Of a stretch of 64,000 bases of DNA, positions 51,228 through 60,000 are shown in pieces. A program made the position numbers and the translations under genes. Each line of letters begins with the position of its first letter. The stretch's first letter is position 1. The notes beneath the pieces are model-generated. The model searched no databases and was not told the DNA's origin. It saw only the letters and a program-made list of their open reading frames with translations. The DNA comes from Streptomyces viridiviolaceus (GTDB lineage: Bacteria > Actinomycetota > Actinomycetes > Streptomycetales > Streptomycetaceae), in contig NZ_BMWA01000010.1 of the NCBI RefSeq assembly GCF_014650995.1, positions 42,241 through 106,240 of the forward strand, written 5' to 3'.

Positions 51228-52208
51228 TCACGGGATGAGCAGGGTCTTGCCGACGGTGCTGCGCGACTCGACGGCGGCATGCGCGTCGGCCGTCCGCTCC
51301 AGCGGAAAGCTCTGGCCGACGACCGGCTTGATCTGGCCGGTGACCGCCAGGTCCAGGACGTCGGTGACCAGCTCGCGGGCGAACGCGGGCCGGTTCCAAA
51401 TGAGGCTCGCGCTGAAGCCGGTCAGGGTCAGGCCGCGGCCGAACAGCTCCATGGGCTTCACGTCGAGCGGCTGCCCGCTGGAGAAGCCGAACACGATCTG
51501 GCGGCCGGAGCCCGTGGCGAGCAGCGAGAACGACTCGCGCCCGAGCTGATCGCCGACGTGGTCGTAAACGATCTCGACGGCGCCCTGAGCGGCCTCGCGC
51601 ACCTGCTCGGTCCATCCGGGCAGCGAGTGGTCGACGACATGGTCGGCGCCCAGCTCCTTGACCACAGCGAGCTTGGCGGCGCCGCGAGCCGTGCCGATCA
51701 CCGTCGCGCCGGCCTGCTTGAGCAGCTGCACCAGGATTGTGCCGACGGCGCCGGCGGCGGCCTGCACCAGGACCCGGTCGCCCGCGGTGACGCGCGCGGC
51801 GTCGATCAGGCCGCGGGCGGTGGCTCCGTAGCGGTAGAGCGCGACAGCGTCCCGGAAGTCCAGCTCGTCGGGCACCGGGACGAGCCCTTCGGCGGGCGCG
51901 AGGGCATGTTCGGCGTATCCGCCGGTGCCCCCGGTGGTGGCCAGCACCCGGCTGCCGAGGAGCGCCGCATCGACGCCTGCCCCGACCTCGATGACCTCGC
52001 CCGCGATCTCCTTGCCGAGGACCACGGGCAAGGGCGCGCCGCCCAGGGCTGCGCGCATCATGCCTGAGCGGACCTGGGTCTCCAGGAACTGGATGCCGAC
52101 CGCGGCCACGCGGATCGCCACCTCGCCCCGGGCGGGGTGCGGGTCCGGTAGCTCGGCGACGGTCAGCTGGTCCGGGGGACCGAAATCTTTCAGCAGGACG
52201 GCACGCAC
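51228..52208 (-). CDS. Zinc-independent quinone oxidoreductase (MDR family)
   Basis: A 326-residue medium-chain reductase of the quinone-oxidoreductase type: PLPVVLGKEIAGEVIEVGAG, then VLVQAAAGAVGTILVQLLKQ (the AAxGxVG nucleotide motif), and VYDHVGDQLGRESFSLLATG. No structural or catalytic zinc cysteines are present. It reduces quinones or enones with NADPH. GTG 52208 has a GAGGA box. It forms an operon-like pair with the NmrA gene and lies downstream of a MarR gene, consistent with electrophile or quinone defence. Confidence 0.88.
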   Translation of the reverse strand: MRAVLLKDFGPPDQLTVAELPDPHPARGEVAIRVAAVGIQFLETQVRSGMMRAALGGAPLPVVLGKEIAGEVIEVGAGVDAALLGSRVLATTGGTGGYAEHALAPAEGLVPVPDELDFRDAVALYRYGATARGLIDAARVTAGDRVLVQAAAGAVGTILVQLLKQAGATVIGTARGAAKLAVVKELGADHVVDHSLPGWTEQVREAAQGAVEIVYDHVGDQLGRESFSLLATGSGRQIVFGFSSGQPLDVKPMELFGRGLTLTGFSASLIWNRPAFARELVTDVLDLAVTGQIKPVVGQSFPLERTADAHAAVESRSTVGKTLLIP

Positions 52209-52446
52209 CTGTCCTCACCCCTTCAATGATGATTGTGAACGGATTGCTGGTGCGCGACGACGGGCACGAGCAGATGGCTGTCGAACCGGCCGCCGGTACG
52301 GATGATGTGGTCGTCGGCATGGCGGGTGACGCGACGTGGCCGCGTCGAGGTACAGCGGCGCGTACTCGGTACGGGGATGGGCTGCTTCCGCAACGCGCTT
52401 GCGGGGCCGAGCAGGTCACCGGCCGGGCCGCCGAGCGAGGAAGCCG
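52209..52446. other. Stretch without a supported gene
   Basis: It lies between the quinone oxidoreductase start and the transporter remnant. Both strands have open frames, but no family is recognisable. It probably holds the promoter of the oxidoreductase gene and debris from the deleted transporter. Confidence 0.4.
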
Positions 52447-52585
52447 ACTGGACATGTCGAGCAGGACCATGAACTGGCCCACGCAGACGAGGGTGGTGAT
52501 CACCCAGGACGATGCGGTGCGGTCCTGGCGCCGCCGGGCGTCAGGGGGCGGTGTGGTCGTGTCGCCGCCACTCGCGGCATCTCGG
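52447..52585 (-). pseudogene. N-terminal remnant of a DHA2-type MFS transporter
   Basis: The minus strand reads TTTPPPDARRRQDRTASSWV and VITTLVCVGQFMVLLDMS, the cytosolic start and first membrane helix of 14-helix EmrB/QacA-type drug exporters. After MS the match breaks, where VNVALPS would be expected. It lies directly downstream of the MarR gene, the usual place for a MarR-controlled efflux pump, of which only this start remains. Confidence 0.7.
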
Positions 52586-52608
52586 GGCCCCGGAGCGGGC
52601 CACGGGTC

Positions 52609-53109
52609 CTACCCTTTCTTCTCGATCGCTTCGGCAAAGGCGGCCAGATTCGCGGCCAGACTCTTGATCTCGGCGGTGCTCCAGTCATCCATCAGCTCGG
52701 CCACGATGGCGGCTCGCGCCTGCCAGAGCTTGCGGATGGCGAGCTTGCCGGCCCGACTGACGCTGACCAGCTGGGCGCGGGCGTCCGCCGGATCGGGCTC
52801 GCGGACGATGAATCCGCGGGCCTCCAGACGCTTGGCGGGCGGAGTGAGCGTGGACTTGTCGACCTCCATGAGGTTAGCGAGGACCGAGAGCCGTATGGGT
52901 GCGTGCTGGGAGATCTGGGCGAGCAATGTGTAGTCGCCCAGAGACAGGTCGAGTCCCGAGGCCGACATGATGCGGCGTCGCGCTGTGGTGGAGAACATCC
53001 AGTTCCCCACCACGGCAAGGGCCGACGCCACCTCGAGGGAAGCCGTGAGCTGTTCGTCCGGTCCGCCAGGGGGGGTGGCTGATGCGCGTCCCATGTCCGA
53101 CACCATCAT
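52609..53109 (-). CDS. MarR-family transcriptional regulator
   Basis: A 166-residue regulator with the MarR winged helix: SGLDLSLGDYTLLAQISQHA, LSVLANLMEVDKSTLTPPAK and RLEARGFIVREPDPADARAQ. The C-terminal helices form the dimer interface. A 24-bp palindrome directly upstream overlaps its own promoter, so it very likely represses itself and the oxidoreductase genes downstream. The start may be ATG 53109 or ATG 53094. Confidence 0.9.
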   Translation of the reverse strand: MMVSDMGRASATPPGGPDEQLTASLEVASALAVVGNWMFSTTARRRIMSASGLDLSLGDYTLLAQISQHAPIRLSVLANLMEVDKSTLTPPAKRLEARGFIVREPDPADARAQLVSVSRAGKLAIRKLWQARAAIVAELMDDWSTAEIKSLAANLAAFAEAIEKKG

Positions 53110-53114
53110 CTCGT

Positions 53115-53164
53115 TAGTTGGTTGCGTTCAACCAACTATTACCCCGTGGCCCGGTCTCTGGCAA
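53115..53164 (-). promoter_or_regulatory. marR promoter with 24-bp operator palindrome
   Basis: Minus-strand promoter: TTGCCA (53159-53164), a 17-bp spacer, TAATAG (53136-53141). TAGTTGGTT - six bases - AACCAACTA (53115-53138) is a perfect inverted repeat covering the transcription start region. This size and spacing suit a MarR dimer blocking its own transcription. Confidence 0.8.
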
Positions 53165-53240
53165 GTGGGTTCGTCGGATCACAGCCGTGGTGACGGTCCC
53201 CTGCCCCAGCGAGCAGGAGCGCCAACTCAACATCTCCAGC

Positions 53241-53340
53241 GCGCGGGCAGGAGCGCTTCGCCCTGCTGTTCATGGGCATCGCGGGCGGGCTGGGGACCCA
53301 CACCTTCAACATCAAGGTGGTCACCGCCGCGTCCGGCTGA
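53241..53340 (+). pseudogene. 3' remnant of an unidentified gene
   Basis: A plus-strand frame ends QERFALLFMGIAGGLGTHTF, NIKVVTAASG, stop TGA 53338-53340. It has gene-like codon use, but no start and no recognised family. It sits between the MarR promoter and the 3' end of the convergent LysR gene, overlapping the latter by 20 bp. It is probably debris. Confidence 0.4.
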
Positions 53341-54223
53341 CCCCCTCCCGGGCACCGTCCGGTTCCGCCGCCACCGCCCTCGCGAAGGCCCGTACCGTCT
53401 CCGTCTCCCGGTCCCGGTGCCACACCAGGCCGAGAGCCGACTCGGGCAGGCCGTCGACGGGGACGAAGACGACGTCCTCCCGGCGGTGGTGGTCGGCCGT
53501 GGGCCGGCACAGCAGCAGCCCGCCGCGCCCGGCCGCGACCAGGCTCAGCCCTTCCTGGAGGGTCGTCACCTCCGGTCCCGGCAGGTCGCCGGGCGCCTGC
53601 ACCGCCCGCCAGTACGCGGGCGCCGGGGGAGCGGGCCGGACCAGCGGCACGGCGGCCAGCTCGGCGACGGTGAGCGCGGGACGGCCCGCGAACGGGTGGC
53701 CGGCGCGGACGGCGACCGTCTGCTGCCGCAGCGAGAAGACCGGGCCCAGCACCAGGTCCCGTTCCTCGACCGGCAGCAGTACGACGGACGCGTCCACCAA
53801 CCCGTCCCGCACCGCGCCGAACGGGTCCGCGAACGGGATCTCCACCAGCTCCGTCTCACACCCCGGATGCGCGGCATGGAACGCGGTCACCGCCCGCACC
53901 AGCCGGGCGTCCGCCGTCCCCTGGAAACCGACCCGCAGCGTGCCCCCGACGCCCCGGGCCGCCGCCCGCGCGCCCTCCACCGCCGCGGCCAGCGCGTCGT
54001 AGGCCGGGCGCAGGTCGGCGAGGAACCGCTCGCCGAGCGGGGTGAGCGTCACCCGGCGGCTGGTGCGGTGCACCAGCGTCGCCCCGATCCGCCGCTCCAG
54101 GGACCGCAGCAGCTGGCTCACCCGGCTCTGCGAGACGAACAGCCGCTCGCCCGTCCGGCCGAAGTGCCGCTCCTCGGCGAGCACCAGGAAGCATTCCAGT
54201 TCACGCGTCTCCAGCCCGGCCAC
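53321..54223 (-). CDS. LysR-family transcriptional regulator
   Basis: A 300-residue LysR protein. The N-terminal helix-turn-helix is LETRELECFLVLAEERHFGR, then TGERLFVSQSRVSQLLRSLE. RVTLTPLGERFLADLRPAYD is typical, and a substrate-binding domain follows (GGTLRVGFQGTADARLVRAV). GTG 54223 is preferred because of a GGGAGG box nine bases upstream; ATG 54265 lacks one. It is divergent from the MFS gene at 54323, the probable target. Confidence 0.9.
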   Translation of the reverse strand: MAGLETRELECFLVLAEERHFGRTGERLFVSQSRVSQLLRSLERRIGATLVHRTSRRVTLTPLGERFLADLRPAYDALAAAVEGARAAARGVGGTLRVGFQGTADARLVRAVTAFHAAHPGCETELVEIPFADPFGAVRDGLVDASVVLLPVEERDLVLGPVFSLRQQTVAVRAGHPFAGRPALTVAELAAVPLVRPAPPAPAYWRAVQAPGDLPGPEVTTLQEGLSLVAAGRGGLLLCRPTADHHRREDVVFVPVDGLPESALGLVWHRDRETETVRAFARAVAAEPDGAREGVSRTRR

Positions 54224-54322
54224 GGCCGACGACCTCCCGCCCGACGATCGATGAGTCCCGCTCATGCAAGGGTGAGGACTTTGCCGTTGTTCCCTGCGCC
54301 CCGCCGCCGAAGGGTGGAGGGC

Positions 54323-55540
54323 ATGTCCTCCACGACCACCGACCCCGTCCCGCACGGCACCCCACCCGCCGGCGCACCCCGTCACCCGTGGGCCGCCGTG
54401 CTCGCCGTGGCCGCCGCCACCTTCGCGGTCGTCACCACCGAGATGCTCCCCGTCGGCCTGCTCACCTCGCTCGGCACCGGCCTCGGCGTCTCGCCCGGCA
54501 CCGCGGGCCTGGCCGTCACCCTGCCCGGCCTGGTCGCCGCGGCCGGCGCGCTGCTGCTGCCGGTGGCCGTGCGCCGCGCCGGCCGGCGCACGGTGCTGTG
54601 CGCGCTGCTGCTCCTGCTCGCCGCCGCCGACCTGCTGTGCGCGCTCGCCGGCGACTTCACCGTCCTGCTCGCCGCCCGCGCCGTCGTCGGCGTGTGCATC
54701 GGCGGGGTGTGGGCGGTGGCCGCGGGGCTCGCCGTACGGCTGGTGCCCGGGGCGTCGGTCGGACGGGCCACCTCGGTGATCTTCAGCGGGATCGCGGTGG
54801 CGTCGGTGCTCGGCGTGCCCGCGGGCACCTTCCTCGGGGAACTGGCGGGCTGGCGGTGGGCGTTCGCCGCGCTGGCCGTCCTCGCGCTGGCCGTGGCGGG
54901 CGCGCTGGCGCTCGCGCTGCCGCCGCTGCCCGCGGAACGGCCGGCCGGGCCCGGCGCGTTCACGCGGCTGCTGCGCACGCCCCGCTTCTCCCGCGGGCTG
55001 CTCGCGGTGGCGCTCCTGGTCACCGGCCACTTCGCCGCGTACACCTACGTCCGGCCCGTCCTCGAACGCGTCCCCGGCACCGGCGCCGGCCAGATCAGCG
55101 CCCTGCTCCTCGGCTACGGCCTGGCGGGTGTCGCCGGCACCTTCACGCTGGGCGCGCTCGCCGCCCGCGACCCGCGTCGGGCGCTGCTCACCGTCAGCGC
55201 CGGGATCGGCACGGCCGTCGCCCTGCTGGTGCCGTCCGGCGGCTCGGCCACCGCGTCGACGGCCCTGCTCTTGGCTTGGGGCCTGCTGTACGGGGGTGTC
55301 TCGGTGTCCGCGCAGAACTGGCTGTCGGCCTCCGCGCCGGGTGCCCGGGATGCGGCGTCGGGCCTGTTCGCGTCGGTGTTCAATGCGGCGATCGCGCTCG
55401 GCGCGTTCACCGGCGGCCGGATCGCGGACGGTGCGGGCCTGCCGTACGTGCTGGGCACGGGCGCCGCGCTGGCCCTGCTCGCCCTGGCCGCCGTCGCGTC
55501 CGCCGGGGGCGCCGCGGGGGCGGCCACCGACGTCCGGTGA
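54323..55540 (+). CDS. MFS drug-efflux transporter (DHA1 type)
   Basis: A 405-residue twelve-helix transporter. LAVAAATFAVVTTEMLPVGL is typical of the AraJ/Bcr/PbuE-like branch, followed by RAVVGVCIGGVWAVAAGLAV (motif C region) and GVPAGTFLGELAGWRWAFAA. These carriers export drugs or metabolites with protons. ATG 54323 has a GGAGGG box close by. It is paired divergently with a LysR regulator. Confidence 0.88.
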   Translation: MSSTTTDPVPHGTPPAGAPRHPWAAVLAVAAATFAVVTTEMLPVGLLTSLGTGLGVSPGTAGLAVTLPGLVAAAGALLLPVAVRRAGRRTVLCALLLLLAAADLLCALAGDFTVLLAARAVVGVCIGGVWAVAAGLAVRLVPGASVGRATSVIFSGIAVASVLGVPAGTFLGELAGWRWAFAALAVLALAVAGALALALPPLPAERPAGPGAFTRLLRTPRFSRGLLAVALLVTGHFAAYTYVRPVLERVPGTGAGQISALLLGYGLAGVAGTFTLGALAARDPRRALLTVSAGIGTAVALLVPSGGSATASTALLLAWGLLYGGVSVSAQNWLSASAPGARDAASGLFASVFNAAIALGAFTGGRIADGAGLPYVLGTGAALALLALAAVASAGGAAGAATDVR

Positions 55541-55563
55541 CCGCCCCCGTGTGGCACTCCGGG

Positions 55564-55632
55564 TCACGAGGCGGACAGCTCCGCCGCCACCAGCTCCGCG
55601 ATCTGCACCGCGTTCAGCGCCGCGCCCTTCAT
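55564..55632 (-). pseudogene. asd: 3' end fragment of aspartate-semialdehyde dehydrogenase
   Basis: The minus strand reads KGAALNAVQIAELVAAELSA, Ser, stop TGA (55564-55566). KGAALNAVQIAE is the conserved C-terminal block of aspartate-semialdehyde dehydrogenase. Upstream of KG the match ends (ESM in place of DNLR). So only about 21 codons remain, cut where the GntR fragment begins on the other strand. Confidence 0.7.
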
Positions 55633-55843
55633 CGACTCCCTGCGCCGCGTGGACCGCCTGCGCCGCCTCATCGAGTACCGGCGCTCCCTGCAACGCGACC
55701 GCGCGGGCCTGCGCTGCGCCGAGCACGTGCGTCTCGCCGACCTCCTCCTGGCCGGCGAACGGGCTGGAGGGTCCGCCTTCTTGCGCCGGCACCTGTCGTC
55801 GGTGGGCCGGGAGAAGACCGGTCGTCAGGACGAGGCCGGCTGA
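55633..55843 (+). pseudogene. 3' end fragment of a GntR/FCD-type regulator
   Basis: The plus-strand frame reads DSLRRVDRLRRLIEYRRSLQ, RDRAGLRCAEHVRLADLLLA and GERAGGSAFLRRHLSSVG, then stop 55841-55843. This is the C-terminal end of an FCD ligand-binding domain, including the His of EHVRLADLLLAG. The helix-turn-helix and most of the sensor are missing. It abuts the asd fragment on the opposite strand. Confidence 0.65.
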
Positions 55844-55856
55844 CCGTTCGGACCGG

Positions 55857-55985
55857 TCAGTTCTCGTCTGCCGGCAGCAGCGCGAGCACGCGGCAGGGCG
55901 AGCCGGCCATGGTCACCGCGCCCTCGGCCTCGGCGCGGGCCTCCTCCAGCCGTCCGGCTGCCGGCAGTACGCGTCCGAACCCGCG
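55857..55985 (-). other. Unidentified C-terminal-like reading frame
   Basis: The minus strand reads EGAVTMAGSPCRVLALLPAD, Glu, Asn, stop (55857-55859). It has the look of a protein end but no recognised family and no start. It lies just downstream of the TrmB/LuxR-type gene and is probably another fragment in this patchwork. Confidence 0.35.
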
Positions 55986-56960
55986 TCAGAGCCATCCCCG
56001 GCGTGCCGCCTGCCATGCGAGTTGCATACGGGTGCCCGCCCCCGCGCGCTCCATCATGCGCTGGATGTGCCGCTGCACCGTGCGTCGGCTGAGGCCGAGT
56101 TGGGAGGCGATCGCCTTGTCGGCGACCCCCGCCACCAGCAGGGACAGCAGCTTGCGGTCGATGGCCGGCAGGTCGGGTGAGTCCGTCGTGTCGTCGATGT
56201 TCAGCGGCACGGCGTCCTCCCAGTAGCGTTCGAAGAGGGCGAGCAGGGCGCCGAGCAGGTTGCTGTCGCGCACGAGGGCGGTGGTGGGTTCGTCGGGGCT
56301 GCCCTGTGGGCCACCGGGCACCAAGGGGAAGATCGCGACCGAGCGGTCCGCGATCGCCAGCCGAAGCGGCAGTTCGGGGACCGTGCGGGCGACCTCGCCC
56401 GCACGGACGCCGGCCACCACATTGTCCACGGCTCCCTCGTCGTCGAAGAACGCCTTCTCGTAGAGCACGCGGTACCGGACGCCGCGCGCCAGGGCCTCGA
56501 ACTCCTCGGCGTTGCTGCCGGACGGCATGGCCACGTACTGGGCCTTGCAGAACCACAGCATCTCCTCGCGTGCCGACGTCTGTATCTGCCGCAGATGCTG
56601 GCGCAGGGCCTCGGCGCCGGTGATGACCTCCAGGAGCTGGCCGGCGTGGTGACGCCGTGCCGTGTCCTGGTAGGCCTCGATGAGTCTGGCGGCCTCGACG
56701 CGGGCCAGCTCCAATGCGTCGGCGCTGCTCTTGATACGGGGGAGCAGGGCGACGTCGGGAGGGACGGCCCGGAAGACGCGGGGTTCGCCGTCGGTGTGGC
56801 TGACCAGCCCCATCCTGGTCAATGAGTCGAGGGCGTGCCCGATGGATTCCGGGTCCATGCCGGTGCGGCGGGCGAGTTCTTCGGCGCTCGCCCGGCCGGA
56901 GGCGACGAGGAGCCGGTAGACGGATTCCGCCGGTTCCCGGACTCCCACCGCTTCCAACAC
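55986..56960 (-). CDS. TrmB/LuxR-type transcriptional regulator
   Basis: A 324-residue regulator. The N-terminal winged helix is of the TrmB type (SVYRLLVASGRASAEELARR). The middle effector region includes QTSAREEMLWFCKAQYVAMP. The C-terminal LuxR helix-turn-helix is LSLLVAGVADKAIASQLGLS, then RRTVQRHIQRMMERAGAGTR. Such double-HTH proteins are common beside secreted subtilases in Streptomyces. GTG 56960 has a GGGAGG box. It lies 114 bp downstream of the protease gene on the same strand. Confidence 0.87.
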   Translation of the reverse strand: MLEAVGVREPAESVYRLLVASGRASAEELARRTGMDPESIGHALDSLTRMGLVSHTDGEPRVFRAVPPDVALLPRIKSSADALELARVEAARLIEAYQDTARRHHAGQLLEVITGAEALRQHLRQIQTSAREEMLWFCKAQYVAMPSGSNAEEFEALARGVRYRVLYEKAFFDDEGAVDNVVAGVRAGEVARTVPELPLRLAIADRSVAIFPLVPGGPQGSPDEPTTALVRDSNLLGALLALFERYWEDAVPLNIDDTTDSPDLPAIDRKLLSLLVAGVADKAIASQLGLSRRTVQRHIQRMMERAGAGTRMQLAWQAARRGWL

Positions 56961-57074
56961 TCCGGGTCCCTCCCGAACCGCAACCCACGAGACAGTTGAA
57001 AAGCGTACTACATGGCAACGGGGTGCCGGTGGGCGAGCGGCCCCACGCCCGCTCGCCCACCGGCCGTCAGGGGG

Positions 57075-60000
57075 CTACCTGGTCAGGAGGAAGGCCCGCG
57101 TCACCGTCTGCCGTACTGATGCGCCGGCCGCGTCCGTCGCCGTGACGCGGACGCTCACCGGGGTGCTGCCGTGGACCGCCGAAGGGCGGGGGGCCGTGGC
57201 CTGGAAGGCGTTGTGGCCGCGATCGCGGACCTGGGCGCGCTGCCAGGTCCTGCCGTCGTCGTAGGACGTCTCCACGCGTGTCCGGACACCGCGGGGAGCG
57301 GGCAGTCCCTCCTGCGCGCGGACTGTGACGAGGAAACCGTACTTCCCGCTCGCGGCCAGTGAGTTGTCCGCCGCGACCTGCACCTCGTAGTCGAGTTGGA
57401 GCAGGTTGAGAGTGACCGGGGCGTCCGTCGTACCACCGGAGCGGAAGGACCACGACGTGTCCGTCGCCGTCCCGTACCGCCAGTCGTCCGCGACGCGTCG
57501 CGTCTTCAGGTCCAGCCGGTAGTCCGCCGGTCCGGTCGGCACCTCCACGTCCTGCCAGGCATCGGCGAGTTCCGCGACCCGCGCGCCGTCACGGTAGAGC
57601 GTGGCCCCGGCCGAGTCACCGGACTCCGCGGAGGTCCCGATGCCGCCGCCGTCAGGGGGCAGCAGACGAGACCAGTGGCCTGCCTGGGAGTCGGTGAACT
57701 CGGGTACGCGCAGCCGCAGTACGTCGCCGGAACGCACGGTCGGCGTCGTGGTGCCGGCCGGGATCGACGGCCGGACCACGGCCCCCTGCCACGTCTCATC
57801 GGCGCGTGTGCCGGCCTTGTAGGAGCGGGGCGTGTCACGCATGCCGAGCGCGAGGGGCAGGTCGACGTCGTAGGTCGTCCGGTGGTGGACCAGGTGCTGC
57901 CACGTCGTGTCGCCGGCGCTGACGTACTCGGTCCGTTCGAAACCGGTCGGCACGTACCTGGTGTACTGCAGCCACGCGGAGGTCTGGAACGGCCGCCAGC
58001 CGAAGCGCTGCTCGGCGGCCCAGCCCGTACCGCCGTTGTCGGCGTACGTCGTCCGTACGACCGCGCTGTTCGAGGCGGTGACGTCATGGCGGACGTGCCG
58101 GGGGATGCGCTGCTTGGCGACCTGCATGACGTCGTAGAGGTAGGGGCTGCGTGCCGTGCCACCGAAGCGCAGCTTCGTGGTGCGGCGGGCGATGCGGTCC
58201 AGCAGGTCGTCGCCGGACCGGGCGCCGACGCGGATCGTCGGCAGCGCCATGCGCTCGCCGTCCGGCGTCCAGCGGGTCCAGGCGTTGTCCTCCCAGTGGA
58301 CCAGGACGACGGCGCGGGCACCGGCCGCCGCGGCCCGCTCGATCGCCGGGCGTTCGTCGATCCCGTCGCGGTTGGTGAGGACGGCCACCTTGCCGCGGGC
58401 GTGTGCGAGCGAGGGTTCGGTGGCGTCCCCCGCGGCCATGGCGGTCAGCGTCGAGCCGCCCTCGTCCAGCAGGGGGGAGTTGGGCATGTAGTACGCGTTG
58501 AGCCGGTTGCCCGTCCCCGCCACGGTCGCTTCGAGGAGGGGAGCGACCAGTTGCCAGCGCGAGGAGAACTCGAAGGTGCCGTGCGTGACCGTCGCCGTCG
58601 GACTGACGTACAGGCGCTTGGCGTTGTCGAAGTACATCGTCCCCTGGAGCGCACTGTGGCCGTCCAGCTCACGGTACGTCTGGTAGCTGAGCGTCCCGCG
58701 CTGCTCGGCCGGCTGGGGAGTGCGGATGTCGACCGCGCGCGTCGCGCGGGCGTCCAAGGTGACGACCGTGTCCTTGGTGACGTTCACCTCGGGTTGGATC
58801 ACCTCACGCAGCTCCTGACCGTCACTCGCCGTGTCGATCGAGGCGTGGGAGACCGAGTAGACACCTTCCTCCACCTCGGCGACCGCCGTGTCGGGGTCGG
58901 TGTAGTCGACGAAGCCCTCGGCCCCCCAGATCGTCGGCAGGGCCTGGACGCGGTCGCCGTCCTTGTCGAGCGTCCGGACCGTGAGCCGGTGGACGGGGCC
59001 GTGCACGACCAGGCTGAGCGTGGTGTGCACGGTGACCGCGTCGTCCGAGGCGGTGCCGCTGACGTATCCGTAGTACTTGCCCTGGGGCACATGCGCCGGG
59101 TCGAGCGTGAGCGGCACCTCGGCAGTCCCGCCCGCCGGGACGCGGACCGTGCCCGAGCCCAGCCGGAGGGCCTCGGCGGGGACGGCCCGGCCGTCCGCCT
59201 CCGACCAGCGGGGGGTGAGGGTCAGGGTGACGTCCTCGGCGGAGCTGTTGGTGTACGTGAGCGGCACCGTGCGCGGAGCGGTGGTGCCGGCCTCGAAGGA
59301 GCCGAGGGTGACGGTGCCGGTAGCGGACACCGGGCCGAGGGCGGCGGCGACATCGATGCGCCCGCCGCCCTGTTCCGTGACCTTCTGACCCGTCATCGTG
59401 TCGGCCGAGCTGATCAGGGCGTCCTTCAGCGCAGTGCCGTCCCAGTCCGGATGGCGCTGGGCGAGCAGGGCCGCGGCGCCCGCCACATGGGGCGTCGCCA
59501 TGGAGGTGCCGGACGCCGCCACGTGGTGTTCGTCGACCGGGTCGCCCATCGTCGTGCCCGCCGCCCGGGCCGCGACGATGCCCACGCCGGGCGCGGTGAC
59601 GTCGGGCTTGACCGAGTCGTCGCCGAGCCGGGGACCGCGGCTGGAGAACGCCGCGAGGGAGTCGTCCCGGTCGACGGCGCCGACGGTGAGCGCCGCGTCG
59701 GCCGCGCCGGGAGAGCCGACGGTGCGGGCTCCCTGCTCGCCGCTGTTGCCCGCGGCCACGACGAACAGCGTGCCCGTGCGCCGGCCCAGCTCGTTCAGCG
59801 CCAGGCTCATCGGATCCCTGCCGTCGGTGGCCTGTTCCGAACCCAGGCTCATGTTGACGACCTGGGCCCCCTCCGAGGCGGCCCACTCCATGCCGGCGAT
59901 CACCTGGGACTCGGAGCCGTAGCCGTCGTCACCGAGCACCTTGCCGATGAGCAGGTCGGCGTCCGGCGCGACCCCCTTGCGGCTGCCGTCGGACGCTGCT

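Noticed and set aside
55857..55985. An independent minus-strand gene ending at 55857
   Set aside because: Only an unrecognised C-terminal-like peptide is visible, without a start or a family match, so it is listed as an unidentified fragment.
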